DNA of 64,000 nt from Megachile rotundata (GCF_050947335.1 NW_027473329.1:1178001-1242000); one strand, 5' to 3'. Shown: positions 1 through 11,845, counted from the first letter of the stretch. Notes: generated from the sequence alone by a model not told the origin. A program made the numbers and translations.

Positions 1-312
1 TGTGTGATTGTGATTGTGTGATTGTGATTGTGTGATTGTGATTGTGTGATTGTGATTGTGTGATTGTGATTGTGTGATTGTGATTGTGTGATTGTGATTG
101 TGTGATTGTGATTGTGTGATTGTGATTGTGTGATTGTGATTGTGTGATTGTGATTGTGTGATTGTGATTGTGTGATTGTGATTGTGTGATTGTGATTGTG
201 TGATTGTGATTGTGTGATTGTGATTGTGCGATTGTGATTGTGCGATTGTGATTGTGCGATTGTGATTGTGTGATTGTGATTGTGTGATTGTGATTGTGTG
301 GTTGTGATTGTG
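1..312 (+). repeat. 14-bp (AB) array with a three-unit C block
   Basis: Runs in from the left edge, so its true length is unknown. Three consecutive C-variant units (TGCGATTGTGATTG) lie at about 227-268. Unusually, T-type units resume after them. The array ends at a GTGGTTGTG variant rather than the GAG or CAG junction seen elsewhere. Confidence 0.93.
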
Positions 313-2094
313 TGATTGTGTGATTGTGTGATAGTGTGATTGTGTGATTGAGTGATTGTGTGATTGTGTGATTGTGTGAATGTGTGATTGTGTGATTGAG
401 TGATTGTGTGCTTGTGTGATTGTGTGATTGTGTGATTGTGTGATTTTGCGATTGTGTGATTGTGTGATTGTGTGATTGTGTGAGTGTGTGATTGTGTGAT
501 TGTGTGATTGTGTGCTTGTGTGATTGTGTGATTGTGTGATTGTGTGATTGTGTGATTGTGTGATTGAGTGATTGTGTGGTTGTGTGATTGTGTGAATGTG
601 TGATTGTGTGACCGTGATTGTGTGATTGTGTGATCGTGTGATTGTGTGATTGTGTGATTGTGTGATTGTGTGATTGTGTGATTTTGTGGTTGAGTGATTG
701 TGTGGTTGTGTGATTGTGTGAATGTGTGATTGTGTGACCGTGATTGTGTGATTGTGTGATCGTGTGATTGTGTGATTGTGTGATTGTGTAATTGTGTGAT
801 TGTGTGATTGTGTGATTGTGTGATTGTGTGATTGTGTAATTGTGATTGTGCGATTGTGATTGTGTGGTTGTGTGATTGTGTGATTGTGTGATTGTGTGAT
901 TGTGTGATTGAGTGATTGTGTGCTTGTATGATTGTGTGGTTGTGTGGTTGTGTGATTGTCTGATTGTGTGATTGTGTGATTGTGTGATTGTGTAATTGTG
1001 ATTGTGTGATTGTGATTGTGTGATTGTGTGATTGTGTGATTGTGTGATTGTGTGATTGTGTGATTGTGTGATTGTGTGATTGTGTGATTGTGTGATTGTG
1101 TGATTGTGTGATTTTGTGATTGTGTGATTGTGTGATTGTGTGATTGTGTGATTGTGTGATTGTGGGATTGTGTGATTGTGTGATTGTGACTGTGTGATTG
1201 TGTGAGTGTGTGATTGTGTGATTGAGTGATTGTGTGCTTGTATGATTGTGTGGTTGTGTGGTTGTGTGATTGTCCGATTGTGTGAGTGTGTGATTGTGTG
1301 ATTGACTGATTGTGTGATTGTGTGATTGTGTGATTGTGTGATTGTGTGATTGTGTGATTGTGTGATTGTGTGATTGTGTGATTGTGTAATTGTGAGATTG
1401 TGTGATTGTGTGCTTGTGTGATTGTGTGATTGTGATTGTGTGATTGTGTGATTGTGTGATTGTGTGATAGTGTGATTGTGTGATTGTGTGATTGTGTGGT
1501 TGTGTGACCGTGATTGTGTGATCGTGATTGTGTGATCGTGATTGTGTGATCGTGATTGTGTGATTGCGTGATTGCGATTGTGTGATTGTGTGACTGAGTG
1601 ATTGTGTGATTGTGTGATAGGGTGATTGTGTGGTTGTGTGACCGTGATTGTGTGATCGTGATTGTGTGATCGTGATTGTGTGATCGTGATTGTGTGATCG
1701 TGATTGTGTAATCGTGATTGTGTGATTGCGTGATTGTGATTGTGTGATTGTGTGACTGTGTGATTGTGTGATTGTGTGATTGTGTGATTGTGTGATTGCG
1801 TGATTGTGATTGTGTGATTGTGTGACTGTGTGATTGTGTGATTGTGTGATTGTGTGATTTTGTGATTGAGTGATTGTGTGGTTGTGTGATTGTGTGAATG
1901 TGTGATTGTGTGACCGTGATTGATTGTGTGATTGTGCAATTGTGTGATTGTGTGATTGTGTGATTGTGTGATTGTGTGATTGTGTAATTGTGATTGTGCG
2001 ATTGTGATTGTGTGATTGTGTGATTGTGTGATTGTGTGATTGTGAGATTGTGTGATTGTGTGATTGTGAGCTTGTGTGATTGTGTGATTGTGTG
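313..2094 (+). repeat. Diverged 8-bp domain, long composite type
   Basis: Mostly TGTGATTG with ordered variants: GTGAATG near 379, GATTTTGCG near 445, two GACCGTG/GATCGTG pairs (611/632 and 737/758), GTCTGATTG near 959, GTGGGATTG near 1163, GTCCGATTG near 1272, GATAGTG near 1465, GATAGGGTG near 1617, a GATCGTG series to 1710, GTGCAATTG near 1935 and GAGCTTG at 2068-2074. The order matches 50447-52989 and 53857-56413, so this is the truncated or diverged third member of that family. Confidence 0.9.
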
Positions 2095-4668
2095 ATTGTG
2101 ATTGTGTGATTGTGATTGTGTGATTGTGATTGTGTGATTGTGATTGTGTGATTGTGATTGTGTGATTGTGATTGTGTGATTGTGATTGTGTGATTGTGAT
2201 TGTGTGATTGTGATTGTGTGATTGTGATTGTGTGATTGTGATTGTGTGATTGTGATTGTGTGATTGTGATTGTGTGATTGTGATTGTGTGATTGTGATTG
2301 TGTGATTGTGATTGTGTGATTGTGATTGTGTGATTGTGATTGTGTGATTGTGATTGTGTGATTGTGATTGTGTGATTGTGATTGTGTGATTGTGATTGTG
2401 TGATTGTGATTGTGTGATTGTGATTGTGTGATTGTGATTGTGTGATTGTGATTGTGTGATTGTGATTGTGTGATTGTGATTGTGTGATTGTGATTGTGTG
2501 ATTGTGATTGTGTGATTGTGATTGTGTGATTGTGATTGTGTGATTGTGATTGTGTGATTGTGATTGTGTGATTGTGATTGTGTGATTGTGATTGTGTGAT
2601 TGTGATTGTGTGATTGTGATTGTGTGATTGTGATTGTGTGATTGTGATTGTGTGATTGTGATTGTGTGATTGTGATTGTGTGATTGTGATTGTGTGATTG
2701 TGATTGTGTGATTGTGATTGTGTGATTGTGATTGTGTGATTGTGATTGTGTGATTGTGATTGTGTGATTGTGATTGTGTGATTGTGATTGTGTGATTGTG
2801 ATTGTGTGATTGTGATTGTGTGATTGTGATTGTGTGATTGTGATTGTGTGATTGTGATTGTGTGATTGTGATTGTGTGATTGTGATTGTGTGATTGTGAT
2901 TGTGTGATTGTGATTGTGTGATTGTGATTGTGTGATTGTGATTGTGTGATTGTGATTGTGTGATTGTGATTGTGTGATTGTGATTGTGTGATTGTGATTG
3001 TGTGATTGTGATTGTGTGATTGTGATTGTGTGATTGTGATTGTGTGATTGTGATTGTGTGATTGTGATTGTGTGATTGTGATTGTGTGATTGTGATTGTG
3101 TGATTGTGATTGTGTGATTGTGATTGTGTGATTGTGATTGTGTGATTGTGATTGTGTGATTGTGATTGTGTGATTGTGATTGTGTGATTGTGATTGTGTG
3201 ATTGTGATTGTGTGATTGTGATTGTGTGATTGTGATTGTGTGATTGTGATTGTGTGATTGTGATTGTGTGATTGTGATTGTGTGATTGTGATTGTGTGAT
3301 TGTGATTGTGTGATTGTGATTGTGTGATTGTGATTGTGTGATTGTGATTGTGTGATTGTGATTGTGTGATTGTGATTGTGTGATTGTGATTGTGTGACTG
3401 TGATTGTGTGACTGTGATTGTGTGACTGTGATTGTGTGACTGTGATTGTGTGACTGTGATTGTGTGATTGTGATGGTGTGATTGTGATGGTGTGATTGTG
3501 ATTGTGTGATTGTGATTGTGTGATTGTGATTGTGTGATTGTGATTGTGTGATTGTGATTGTGTGATTGTGATTGTGTGATTGTGATTGTGTGATTGTGAT
3601 TGTGTGATTGTGATTGTGTGATTGTGATTGTGTGATTGTGATTGTGTGATTGTGATTGTGTGATTGTGATTGTGTGATTGTGATTGTGTGATTGTGATTG
3701 TGTGATTGTGATTGTGTGATTGTGATTGTGTGATTGTGATTGTGTGATTGTGATTGTGTGATTGTGATTGTGTGATTGTGATTGTGTGATTGTGATTGTG
3801 TGATTGTGATTGTGTGATTGTGATTGTGTGATTGTGATTGTGTGATTGTGATTGTGTGATTGTGATGGTGTGATTGTGATTGTGTGATTGTGATGGTGTG
3901 ATTGTGATTGTGTGATTGTGATTGTGTGATTGTGATTGTGTGATTGTGATTGTGTGATTGTGATTGTGTGATTGTGATTGTGTGATTGTGATTGTGTGAT
4001 TGTGATTGTGTGATTGTGATTGTGTGATTGTGATTGTGTGATTGTGATTGTGTGATTGTGATTGTGTGATTGTGATTGTGTGATTGTGATTGTGTGATTG
4101 TGATTGTGTGATTGTGATTGTGTGATTGTGATTGTGTGATTGTGATTGTGTGATTGTGATTGTGTGATTGTGATTGTGTGATTGTGATTGTGTGATTGTG
4201 ATTGTGTGATTGTGATTGTGTGATTGTGATTGTGTGATTGTGATTGTGTGATTGTGATTGTGTGATTGTGATTGTGTGATTGTGATTGTGTGATTGTGAT
4301 TGTGTGATTGTGATTGTGTGATTGTGATTGTGTGATTGTGATTGTGTGATTGTGATTGTGTGATTGTGATTGTGTGATTGTGATTGTGTGATTGTGATTG
4401 TGTGATTGTGATTGTGTGATTGTGATTGTGTGATTGTGATTGTGTGATTGTGATTGTGTGATTGTGATTGTGTGATTGTGATTGTGTGATTGTGATTGTG
4501 TGATTGTGATTGTGCGATTGTGATTGTGCGATTGCGATTGTGCGATTGCGATTGTGCGATTGCGATTGTGCGATTGCGATTGTGCGATTGTGATTGTGCG
4601 ATTGTGATTGTGCGATTGTGATTGTGCGATTGTGATTGTGCGATTGTGATTGTGCGATTGTGATTGTG
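2095..4668 (+). repeat. 14-bp array: T block then C block
   Basis: About 173 T-type units, then a C block at about 4513-4668. Inside the T block are five consecutive units with T-to-C in word A (TGTGACTG) at about 3391-3455, followed by two GATGGTG units near 3471-3490 and two more 28 bp apart near 3865 and 3893. The C block is special: four units also carry C in word B (GATTGCGATTG), giving two CpGs per unit. Confidence 0.95.
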
Positions 4669-5583
4669 TGATTGAGATTGTGTGATTGTGATTGTGTGAT
4701 TGTGTGATTGTGTGATTGTGTGATTGTGTAATTGTGATTGTGTGATTGTGTGATTGCGTGATTGTGTGATTGTGTGATTGTGTGATTGTGTGATTGTGTG
4801 ATTGTGTGAGTGTGTGATTGTGTGATTGTGTGATTGAGTGATTGTGTGCTTGTGTGATTGTATACTTGTGTGATTGTGTGATTGTGTGATTGTGATTGTG
4901 TGATTGTGTGATTGTATGATTGTGTGATTGTGGGATTGTGTGATTGTGTGATTGTGACTGTGTGATTGTGTGAGTGTGTGATTGTGTGATTGAGTGATTG
5001 TGTGCTTGTATGATTGTGTGTTTGTGTGGTTGTGTGATTGTCCGATTGTGTGATTGTGTGATTGTGTGATTGTGTAATTGTGATTGTGCGATTCTGATTG
5101 TGTGATTGTGTGATTGTGTGATTGTGATTGTGTAATTGTGAGATTGTGTGATTGTGTGCTTGTGTGATTGTGTGATTGTGATTGTGTGATTGTGTGATTG
5201 TGTGATTGTGTGATAGTGTGATTGTGTGATTGTGTGATTGTGTGATTGTGTGGTTGTGTGACCGTGATTGTGTGATCGTGATTGTGTGATCGTGATTGTG
5301 TGATCGTGATTGTGTGATTGCGTGATTGCGATTGTGTGATTGTGTGACTGTGTGATTGTGTGATTGTGTGATTGTGTGATTGTGTGATTGTGTGATTGTG
5401 TGATTGTGTGATTGTGTGATTGTGTGATTGTGTGATTGTGTGATTGTGTGAATGTGTGATTGTGTGATTGTGTGATTGAGTGATTGTGTGATTGTGTGAT
5501 TGTGTGATTGTGTGATTGTGTGATTGTGTGATTGTGTGATTGAGTTATTGTGCGCTTGTGTGATTGTGTGATTGTGTGATTGT
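4669..5583 (+). repeat. Diverged 8-bp domain, GTATAC type (copy 1 of the 2.77-kb repeat)
   Basis: Opens with the GATTGAGATTG junction at about 4669. It carries, in order, GTATAC at 4860, GTGGGATTG, GTGACTG, GTCCGATTG near 5039, GCGATTCTG, GTAATTGTGAG, GATAGTG, GACCGTG, three GATCGTG, GATTGCGTGATTGCG and GTGAATG. It closes with GAGTTATTGTGCGCTTG at about 5543. A near-copy lies at 7436-8370, two 8-bp units longer. Confidence 0.92.
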
Positions 5584-6508
5584 GTGATTGTGATTGTGTG
5601 ATTGTGATTGTGTGATTGTGATTGTGTGATTGTGATTGTGTGATTGTGATTGTGTGATTGTGATTGTGTGATTGTGATTGTGTGATTGTGATTGTGTGAT
5701 TGTGATTGTGTGATTGTGATTGTGTGATTGTGATTGTGTGATTGTGATTGTGTGATTGTGATTGTGTGATTGTGATTGTGTGATTGTGATTGTGTGATTG
5801 TGATTGTGTGATTGTGATTGTGTGATTGTGATTGTGTGATTGTGATTGTGTGATTGTGATTGTGTGATTGTGATTGTGTGATTGTGATTGTGTGATTGTG
5901 ATTGTGTGATTGTGATTGTGTGATTGTGATTGTGTGATTGTGATTGTGTGATTGTGATTGTGTGATTGTGATTGTGTGATTGTGATTGTGTGATTGTGAT
6001 TGTGTGATTGTGATTGTGTGATTGTGATTGTGTGATTGTGATTGTGTGATTGTGATTGTGTGATTGTGATTGTGTGATTGTGATTGTGTGATTGTGATTG
6101 TGTGATTGTGATTGTGTGATTGTGATTGTGTGATTGTGATTGTGTGATTGTGATTGTGTGATTGTGATTGTGTGATTGTGATTGTGTGATTGTGATTGTG
6201 TGATTGTGATTGTGTGATTGTGATTGTGTGATTGTGATTGTGTGATTGTGATTGTGTGATTGTGATTGTGTGATTGTGATTGTGTGATTGTGATTGTGTG
6301 ATTGTGATTGTGTGATTGTGATTGTGTGATTGTGATTGTGTGATTGTGATTGTGTGATTGTGATTGTGTGATTGTGATTGTGTGATTGTGATTGTGTGAT
6401 TGTGATTGTGTGATTGTGATTGTGTGATTGTGATTGTGTGATTGTGATTGTGTGATTGTGATTGTGTGATTGTGATTGTGTGATTGTGATTGTGTGATTG
6501 TGATTGTG
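5584..6508 (+). repeat. 14-bp T array, element-free counterpart of 8371-9372
   Basis: About 66 homogeneous T-type units with no C block. It sits between the GTGCGCTTG marker and a GATAGTG...GTATGGTTG segment, exactly as 8371-9372 does, but lacks the foldback element. It is therefore the empty-site comparator. Confidence 0.93.
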
Positions 6509-6605
6509 TGATTGTGTGATTGTGTGATTGTGTGATTGTGTGATAGTGTGATTGTGTGATTGTGTGATTGTATGGTTGTGTGACCGTGATTGTGTGATCG
6601 TGATT
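6509..6605 (+). repeat. Short 8-bp domain
   Basis: About 100 bp of 8-bp units with GATAGTG (6543), GTATGGTTG (6570), GACCGTG and GATCGTG. The same string of variants opens the domain at 9373, supporting the 2.77-kb duplication. Confidence 0.88.
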
Positions 6606-7435
6606 GTGTGATTGTGATTGTGTGATTGTGATTGTGTGATTGTGATGGTGTGATTGTGATTGTGTGATTGTGATGGTGTGATTGTGATTGTGTGATTGTG
6701 ATTGTGTGATTGTGATTGTGTGATTGTGATTGTGTGATTGTGATTGTGTGATTGTGATTGTGTGATTGTGATTGTGTGATTGTGATTGTGTGATTGTGAT
6801 TGTGTGATTGTGATTGTGTGATTGTGATTGTGTGATTGTGATTGTGTGATTGTGATTGTGTGATTGTGATTGTGTGATTGTGATTGTGTGATTGTGATTG
6901 TGTGATTGTGATTGTGTGATTGTGATTGTGTGATTGTGATTGTGTGATTGTGATTGTGTGATTGTGATTGTGTGATTGTGATTGTGTGATTGTGATTGTG
7001 TGATTGTGATTGTGTGATTGTGATTGTGTGATTGTGATTGTGTGATTGTGATTGTGTGATTGTGATTGTGTGATTGTGATTGTGTGATTGTGATTGTGTG
7101 ATTGTGATTGTGTGATTGTGATTGTGTGATTGTGATTGTGTGATTGTGATTGTGTGATTGTGATTGTGTGATTGTGATTGTGTGATTGTGATTGTGTGAT
7201 TGTGATTGTGTGATTGTGATTGTGTGATTGTGATTGTGTGATTGTGATTGTGCGATTGTGATTGTGCGATTGTGATTGTGCGATTGCGATTGTGCGATTG
7301 CGATTGTGCGATTGCGATTGTGCGATTGTGATTGTGCGATTGTGATTGTGCGATTGTGATTGTGCGATTGTGATTGTGCGATTGTGATTGTGCGATTGTG
7401 ATTGTGCGATTGTGATTGTGCGATTGTGATTGTGT
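6606..7435 (+). repeat. 14-bp array: T block then C block
   Basis: T block to about 7249 with GATGGTG variants near 6645 and 6673, 28 bp apart as in 3841-3900. The C block at about 7250-7430 again contains double-CpG units (GATTGCGATTG). Both shared features tie it to 2095-4668. Confidence 0.94.
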
Positions 7436-8370
7436 GATTGAGATTGTGTGATTGTGATTGTGTGATTGTGTGATTGTGTGATTGTGTGATTGTGTAATTG
7501 TGATTGTGTGATTGTGTGATTGCGTGATTGTGTGATTGTGTGATTGTGTGATTGTGTGATTGTGTGATTGTGTGAGTGTGTGATTGTGTGATTGTGTGAT
7601 TGAGTGATTGTGTGCTTGTGTGATTGTATACTTGTGTGATTGTGTGATTGTGTGATTGTGATTGTGTGATTGTGTGATTGTATGATTGTGTGATTGTGGG
7701 ATTGTGTGATTGTGTGATTGTGACTGTGTGATTGTGTGAGTGTGTGATTGTGTGATTGAGTGATTGTGTGCTTGTATGATTGTGTGTTTGTGTGGTTGTG
7801 TGATTGTCCGATTGTGTGATTGTGTGATTGTGTGATTGTGTAATTGTGATTGTGCGATTCTGATTGTGTGATTGTGTGATTGTGTGATTGTGATTGTGTA
7901 ATTGTGAGATTGTGTGATTGTGTGCTTGTGTGATTGTGTGATTGTGATTGTGTGATTGTGTGATTGTGTGATTGTGTGATAGTGTGATTGTGTGATTGTG
8001 TGATTGTGTGATTGTGTGGTTGTGTGACCGTGATTGTGTGATCGTGATTGTGTGATCGTGATTGTGTGATCGTGATTGTGTGATTGCGTGATTGCGATTG
8101 TGTGATTGTGTGACTGTGTGATTGTGTGATTGTGTGATTGTGTGATTGTGTGATTGTGTGATTGTGTGATTGTGTGATTGTGTGATTGTGTGATTGTGTG
8201 ATTGTGTGATTGTGTGATTGTGTGATTGTGTGAATGTGTGATTGTGTGATTGTGTGATTGAGTGATTGTGTGATTGTGTGATTGTGTGATTGTGTGATTG
8301 TGTGATTGTGTGATTGTGTGATTGAGTTATTGTGCGCTTGTGTGATTGTGTGATTGTGTGATTGTGTGAT
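7436..8370 (+). repeat. Diverged 8-bp domain, GTATAC type (copy 2 of the 2.77-kb repeat)
   Basis: Same variant order as 4669-5583, including the otherwise rare GTGTTTGTG and the GTGCGCTTG end marker. The offset is 2766 bp at the GAG junction and 2782 bp at the GAGTTATTG marker, so two extra 8-bp units were gained. Confidence 0.92.
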
Positions 8371-9011
8371 TGTGATTGTGTGATTGTGATTGTGTGATTG
8401 TGATTGTGTGATTGTGATTGTGTGTTCGTGATTGTGTGATTGTGATTGTGTGATTGTGATTGTGTGATTGTGATTGTGTGATTGTGATTGTGTGATTGTG
8501 ATTGTGTGATTGTGATTGTGTGATTGTGATTGTGTGATTGTGATTGTGTGATTGTGATTGTGTGATTGTGATTGTGTGATTGTGATTGTGTGATTGTGAT
8601 TGTGTGATTGTGATTGTGTGATTGTGATTGTGTGATTGTGATTGTGTGATTGTGATTGTGTGATTGTGATTGTGTGATTGTGATTGTGTGATTGTGATTG
8701 TGTGATTGTGATTGTGTGATTGTGATTGTGTGATTGTGATTGTGTGATTGTGATTGTGTGATTGTGATTGTGTGATTGTGATTGTGTGATTGTGATTGTG
8801 TGATTGTGATTGTGTGATTGTGATTGTGTGATTGTGATTGTGTGATTGTGATTGTGTGATTGTGATTGTGTGATTGTGATTGTGTGATTGTGATTGTGTG
8901 ATTGTGATTGTGTGATTGTGATTGTGTGATTGTGATTGTGTGATTGTGATTGTGTGATTGTGATTGTGTGATTGTGATTGTGTGATTGTGATTGTGTGAT
9001 TGTGATGAGTG
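8371..9011 (+). repeat. 14-bp T array, left of the foldback insertion
   Basis: Homogeneous T-type units with one odd unit, GTGTTCGTG, near 8421. The array pattern degrades for the last few bases (GATGAGTGATG) just before the foldback element. Confidence 0.93.
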
Positions 9012-9117
9012 ATGCCCATTTGGACGCCGACCGTTTGGACGCGTCCCGATTGGACGGTCCCGATTCGACGCGTTCCAATTCGGAGCGGTGCCGGTTGGAC
9101 GCGTTCCAATTCTAAGC
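9012..9117 (+). repeat. Left inverted arm of the foldback element
   Basis: Reads as successive 14-16-bp steps beginning TTGG or TTCG: TTGGACGCCGACCG, TTGGACGCGTCCCGA, TTGGACGGTCCCGA, TTCGACGCGTTCCAA, then two more degenerate steps, ending TTCTAAGC. Several steps contain the self-complementary core GACGCGTC or ACGCGT, so each arm can also fold on itself. Confidence 0.85.
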
Positions 9118-9152
9118 AGAGCTTATAGAACATAACCTAACCAAATTTAACA
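9118..9152. other. Loop of the foldback element
   Basis: A 35-nt A/T-rich spacer between the arms. It contains TAACCTAACC, whose complement GGTTAGGTTA resembles the insect TTAGG telomere unit; this is a weak hint only. The sequence AAGC-AGA-GCTT spans the left arm/loop border and forms a small hairpin. Confidence 0.7.
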
Positions 9153-9265
9153 GCTTCGAATTGGGACGCGTCCAATCGGCACCGCTTCGAATTGGAACGC
9201 GTCGAATCGGGACCGTCCAATCGGGACGCGTCCAATCGGTCGGCGTCCAAGTGGGACGCGCCCAT
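9153..9265 (-). repeat. Right inverted arm of the foldback element
   Basis: Reverse complement of the left arm with 6 mismatches over 103 bp and an extra 7 bp near the outer end, where CGCGTCCC adjoins CCCAT. The 14-bp satellite resumes immediately after CCCATT. Confidence 0.85.
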
Positions 9266-9372
9266 TGTGATTGTGTGATTGTGATTGTGTGATTGTGATT
9301 GTGTGATTGTGATTGTGTGATTGTGATTGTGTGATTGTGATTGTGTGATTGTGATTGTGTGATTGTGATTGT
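9266..9372 (+). repeat. 14-bp T array, right of the foldback insertion
   Basis: About seven T-type units continue in the same orientation after the element. They lead into the GATAGTG...GTATGGTTG segment, showing that the element interrupts one array. Confidence 0.92.
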
Positions 9373-10157
9373 GTGATTGTGTGATTGTGTGATTGTGTGA
9401 TTGTGTGATAGTGTGATTGTGTGATTGTGTGATTGTATGGTTGTGTGACCGTGATTGTGTGATCGTGATTGTGTGATCGTGATTGTGTGATTGCGTGATT
9501 GCGATTGTGTGATTGTGTGACTGTGTGATTGTGTGATTGTGTGATTGTGTGATTGTGTGATTGTGTGATTGTGTGATTGTGTGATTGTGTGATTGTGTGC
9601 TTGTGTGGTTGTGTGCTTGTGTGATTGTGTGATTGTGATTGTGTGATTGTGTGATTGTGTGGTTGTGTGGTTGTGTGACCGTGATTGTGTGATCGTGATT
9701 GTGTGATCGTGATTGTGTGATCGTGATTGTGTGATTGCGTGATTGCGATTGTGTGATTGTGTGACTGTGTGATTGTGTGATTGTGTGATTGTGTGCTTGT
9801 GTGATTGTGTGATTGTGTGATTGTGTGATTGTGTGATTGTGTGATTGTGTGATTGTGTGATTGTGTGATTGTGTGATTGTGTGATTGTGTGTTTGCGTGA
9901 TTGTGTGATTGTGTGATTGTGTGATTGCGTGATTGTGTGATTCTGTGATTGTGTGATTGTGTGATTGTGTGATGGTGTGATTGTGTGATTGTGTGGATGT
10001 GTGATTGTGTGATTGTGTAATTGTGTGATTGTGTGATTGTGTGATTGTGTTATTGTGTGATTGTGTAATTGTGATTGTGCGATTGTGATTGTGTGATTGT
10101 GTGATTGTGTGATTGTGAGATTGTGTGATTGTGTGATTGTGAGCTTGTGTGATTGTG
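9373..10157 (+). repeat. Diverged 8-bp domain
   Basis: Begins with GATAGTG, GTATGGTTG (9436) and GACCGTG as at 6509. It then has GTGCTTG/GTGGTTG/GTGCTTG near 9598-9620, GACCGTG, GATTGCGTGATTGCG, and several variants I saw rarely or nowhere else (GTTTGCGTG near 9891, GATTCTGTG near 9941, GTGGATGTG near 9991, GTTATTG near 10048). Ends with GAGCTTG at 10141. Confidence 0.9.
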
Positions 10158-10758
10158 TGATTGTGATTGTGTGATTGTGATTGTGTGATTGTGATTGTGT
10201 GATTGTGATTGTGTGATTGTGATTGTGTGATTGTGATTGTGTGATTGTGATTGTGTGATTGTGATTGTGTGATTGTGATTGTGTGATTGTGATTGTGTGA
10301 TTGTGATTGTGTGATTGTGATTGTGTGATTGTGATTGTGTGATTGTGATTGTGTGATTGTGATTGTGTGATTGTGATTGTGTGATTGTGATTGTGTGATT
10401 GTGATTGTGTGATTGTGATTGTGTGATTGTGATTGTGTGATTGTGATTGTGTGATTGTGATTGTGTGATTGTGATTGTGTGATTGTGATTGTGTGATTGT
10501 GATTGTGTGATTGTGATTGTGTGATTGTGATTGTGTGATTGTGATTGTGTGATTGTGATTGTGTGATTGTGATTGTGTGATTGTGATTGTGTGATTGTGA
10601 TTGTGTGATTGTGATTGTGTGATTGTGATTGTGTGATTGTGATTGTGTGATTGTGATTGTGTGATTGTGATTGTGTGATTGTGATTGTGTGATTGTGATT
10701 GTGTGATTGTGATTGTGTGATTGTGATTGTGTGATTGTGATTGTGTGATTGTGATTGT
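10158..10758 (+). repeat. 14-bp T array
   Basis: About 43 homogeneous T-type units and no C block. It is entered from GAGCTTG and left through a GATAGTG segment rather than a GAG/CAG junction. Confidence 0.94.
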
Positions 10759-11845
10759 GTGATTGTGTGATTGTGTGATAGTGTGATTGTGTGATTGTGT
10801 GATTGTGTGGTTGTGTGACCGTGATTGTGTGATCGTGATTGTGTGATCGTGATTGTGTGATTGCGTGATTGCGATTGTGTGATTGTGTGACTGTGTGATT
10901 GTGTGATTGTGTGATTGTGTGATTGTGTGATTGTGTGATTGTGTGATTGTGTGATTGTGTGATTGTGTGATTGTGTGATTGTGTGATTGTGTGATTGTGT
11001 GATTGTGTGATTGAGTGATTGTGTGATTGTGTGATTGTGTGAACGTGTGATTGTGTGATTGAGTGATTGTGTGCTTGTGTGATTGTGTGATTTTGTGATT
11101 TTGCGATTGTGTGATTGTGTGATTGTGTGATTGTGTGAGTGTGTGATTGTGTGATTGTGTGATTGTGTGATTGTGTAATTGTGAGATTGTGTGATTGTGT
11201 AATTGTGATTGTGCGATTGTGATTGTGTGATTGTGTGATTGTGTGATTGTGTGATTGTGTGATTGTGTGATTGTGTGATTGTGTGATTGTGTGATTGTGG
11301 GATTGTGTGATTGTGTGATTGTGACTGTGTGATTGTGTGAGTGTGTGATTGTGTGATTGAGTGATTGTGTGGTTGTGTGGTTGTGTGATTGTCCGATTGT
11401 GTGATTGTGTGATTGTGTGATTGTGTGATTGTGTAATTGTGATTGTGCGATTCTGATTGTGTGATTGTGTGATTGTGTGATTGTGTGATTGTGTAATTGT
11501 GAGATTGTGTGATTGTGTGCTTGTGTGATTGTGTGATTGTGATTGTGTGATTGTGTGATTGTGTGATTGTGTGATAGTGTGATTGTGTGATTGTGTGATT
11601 GTGTGGTTGTGTGACCGTGATTGTGTGATCGTGATTGTGTGATCGTGATTGTGTGATCGTGATTGTGTGATTGCGTGATTGCGATTGTGTGATTGTGTGA
11701 CTGTGTGATTGTGTGATTGTGTGATTGTGTGATTGTGTAATTGTGATTGTGCGATTGTGATTGTGTGATTGTGTGATTGTGTGATTGTGTGATTGTGAGA
11801 TTGTGTGATTGTGTGATTGTGAGCTTGTGTGATTGTGTGATTGTG
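10759..11845 (+). repeat. Diverged 8-bp domain with one roughly 0.5-kb module
   Basis: Markers in order: GATAGTG, GACCGTG, GATTGCGTGATTGCG, GTGAACG (near 11040), GATTTTGTGATTTTGCG (near 11090), GTGGGATTG, GTGACTG, GTCCGATTG (11393), GCGATTCTG, GATAGTG, GACCGTG, three GATCGTG, GTGACTG and GAGCTTG (11821). The domain at 13545 repeats this order with one additional module. Confidence 0.9.

Larger units (their letters stand above)
9012..9265. mobile_element. Foldback / MITE-like inverted-repeat element
   Basis: This is the only non-satellite DNA in the window. It is C-containing and CpG-rich where its surroundings are not. Left arm 9012-9117 and right arm 9153-9265 are inverted copies around a 35-nt loop. 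By eye, 103 aligned bases (9015-9117 against the reverse complement of 9153-9255) differ at 6 positions, and the outer end of the left arm lacks 7 bp. The arms are themselves built of roughly 15-bp steps related to TTGGACGCGTCC. No transposase can be encoded in 254 bp, so a non-autonomous element is inferred. The target duplication cannot be assigned because the flanks are repeats. Alternatives are an excised-and-healed fragment or an unrelated palindrome; the superfamily is not recognised. Confidence 0.8.

Noticed and set aside
5545..9078. Minus-strand reading frame of 1177 codons starting inside the foldback element
   Set aside because: Its first 25 or so codons read through the left arm of the element and the rest is the satellite cycle. 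A second frame (8327-9133) reads through the same DNA in another phase. No domain, no codon bias beyond the repeat.
9118..9152. Telomere-like AACCTAACC as evidence of an insect telomere
   Set aside because: Less than two units, within the loop of a foldback element; too short to support a telomere or to fix the taxon.
9006..9272. Target-site duplication flanking the element (CCCATT or GTGAT)
   Set aside because: CCCATT occurs at 9015-9020 and 9261-9266, but the left copy aligns inside the arm; GTGAT is part of the satellite unit. Neither can be told from chance.
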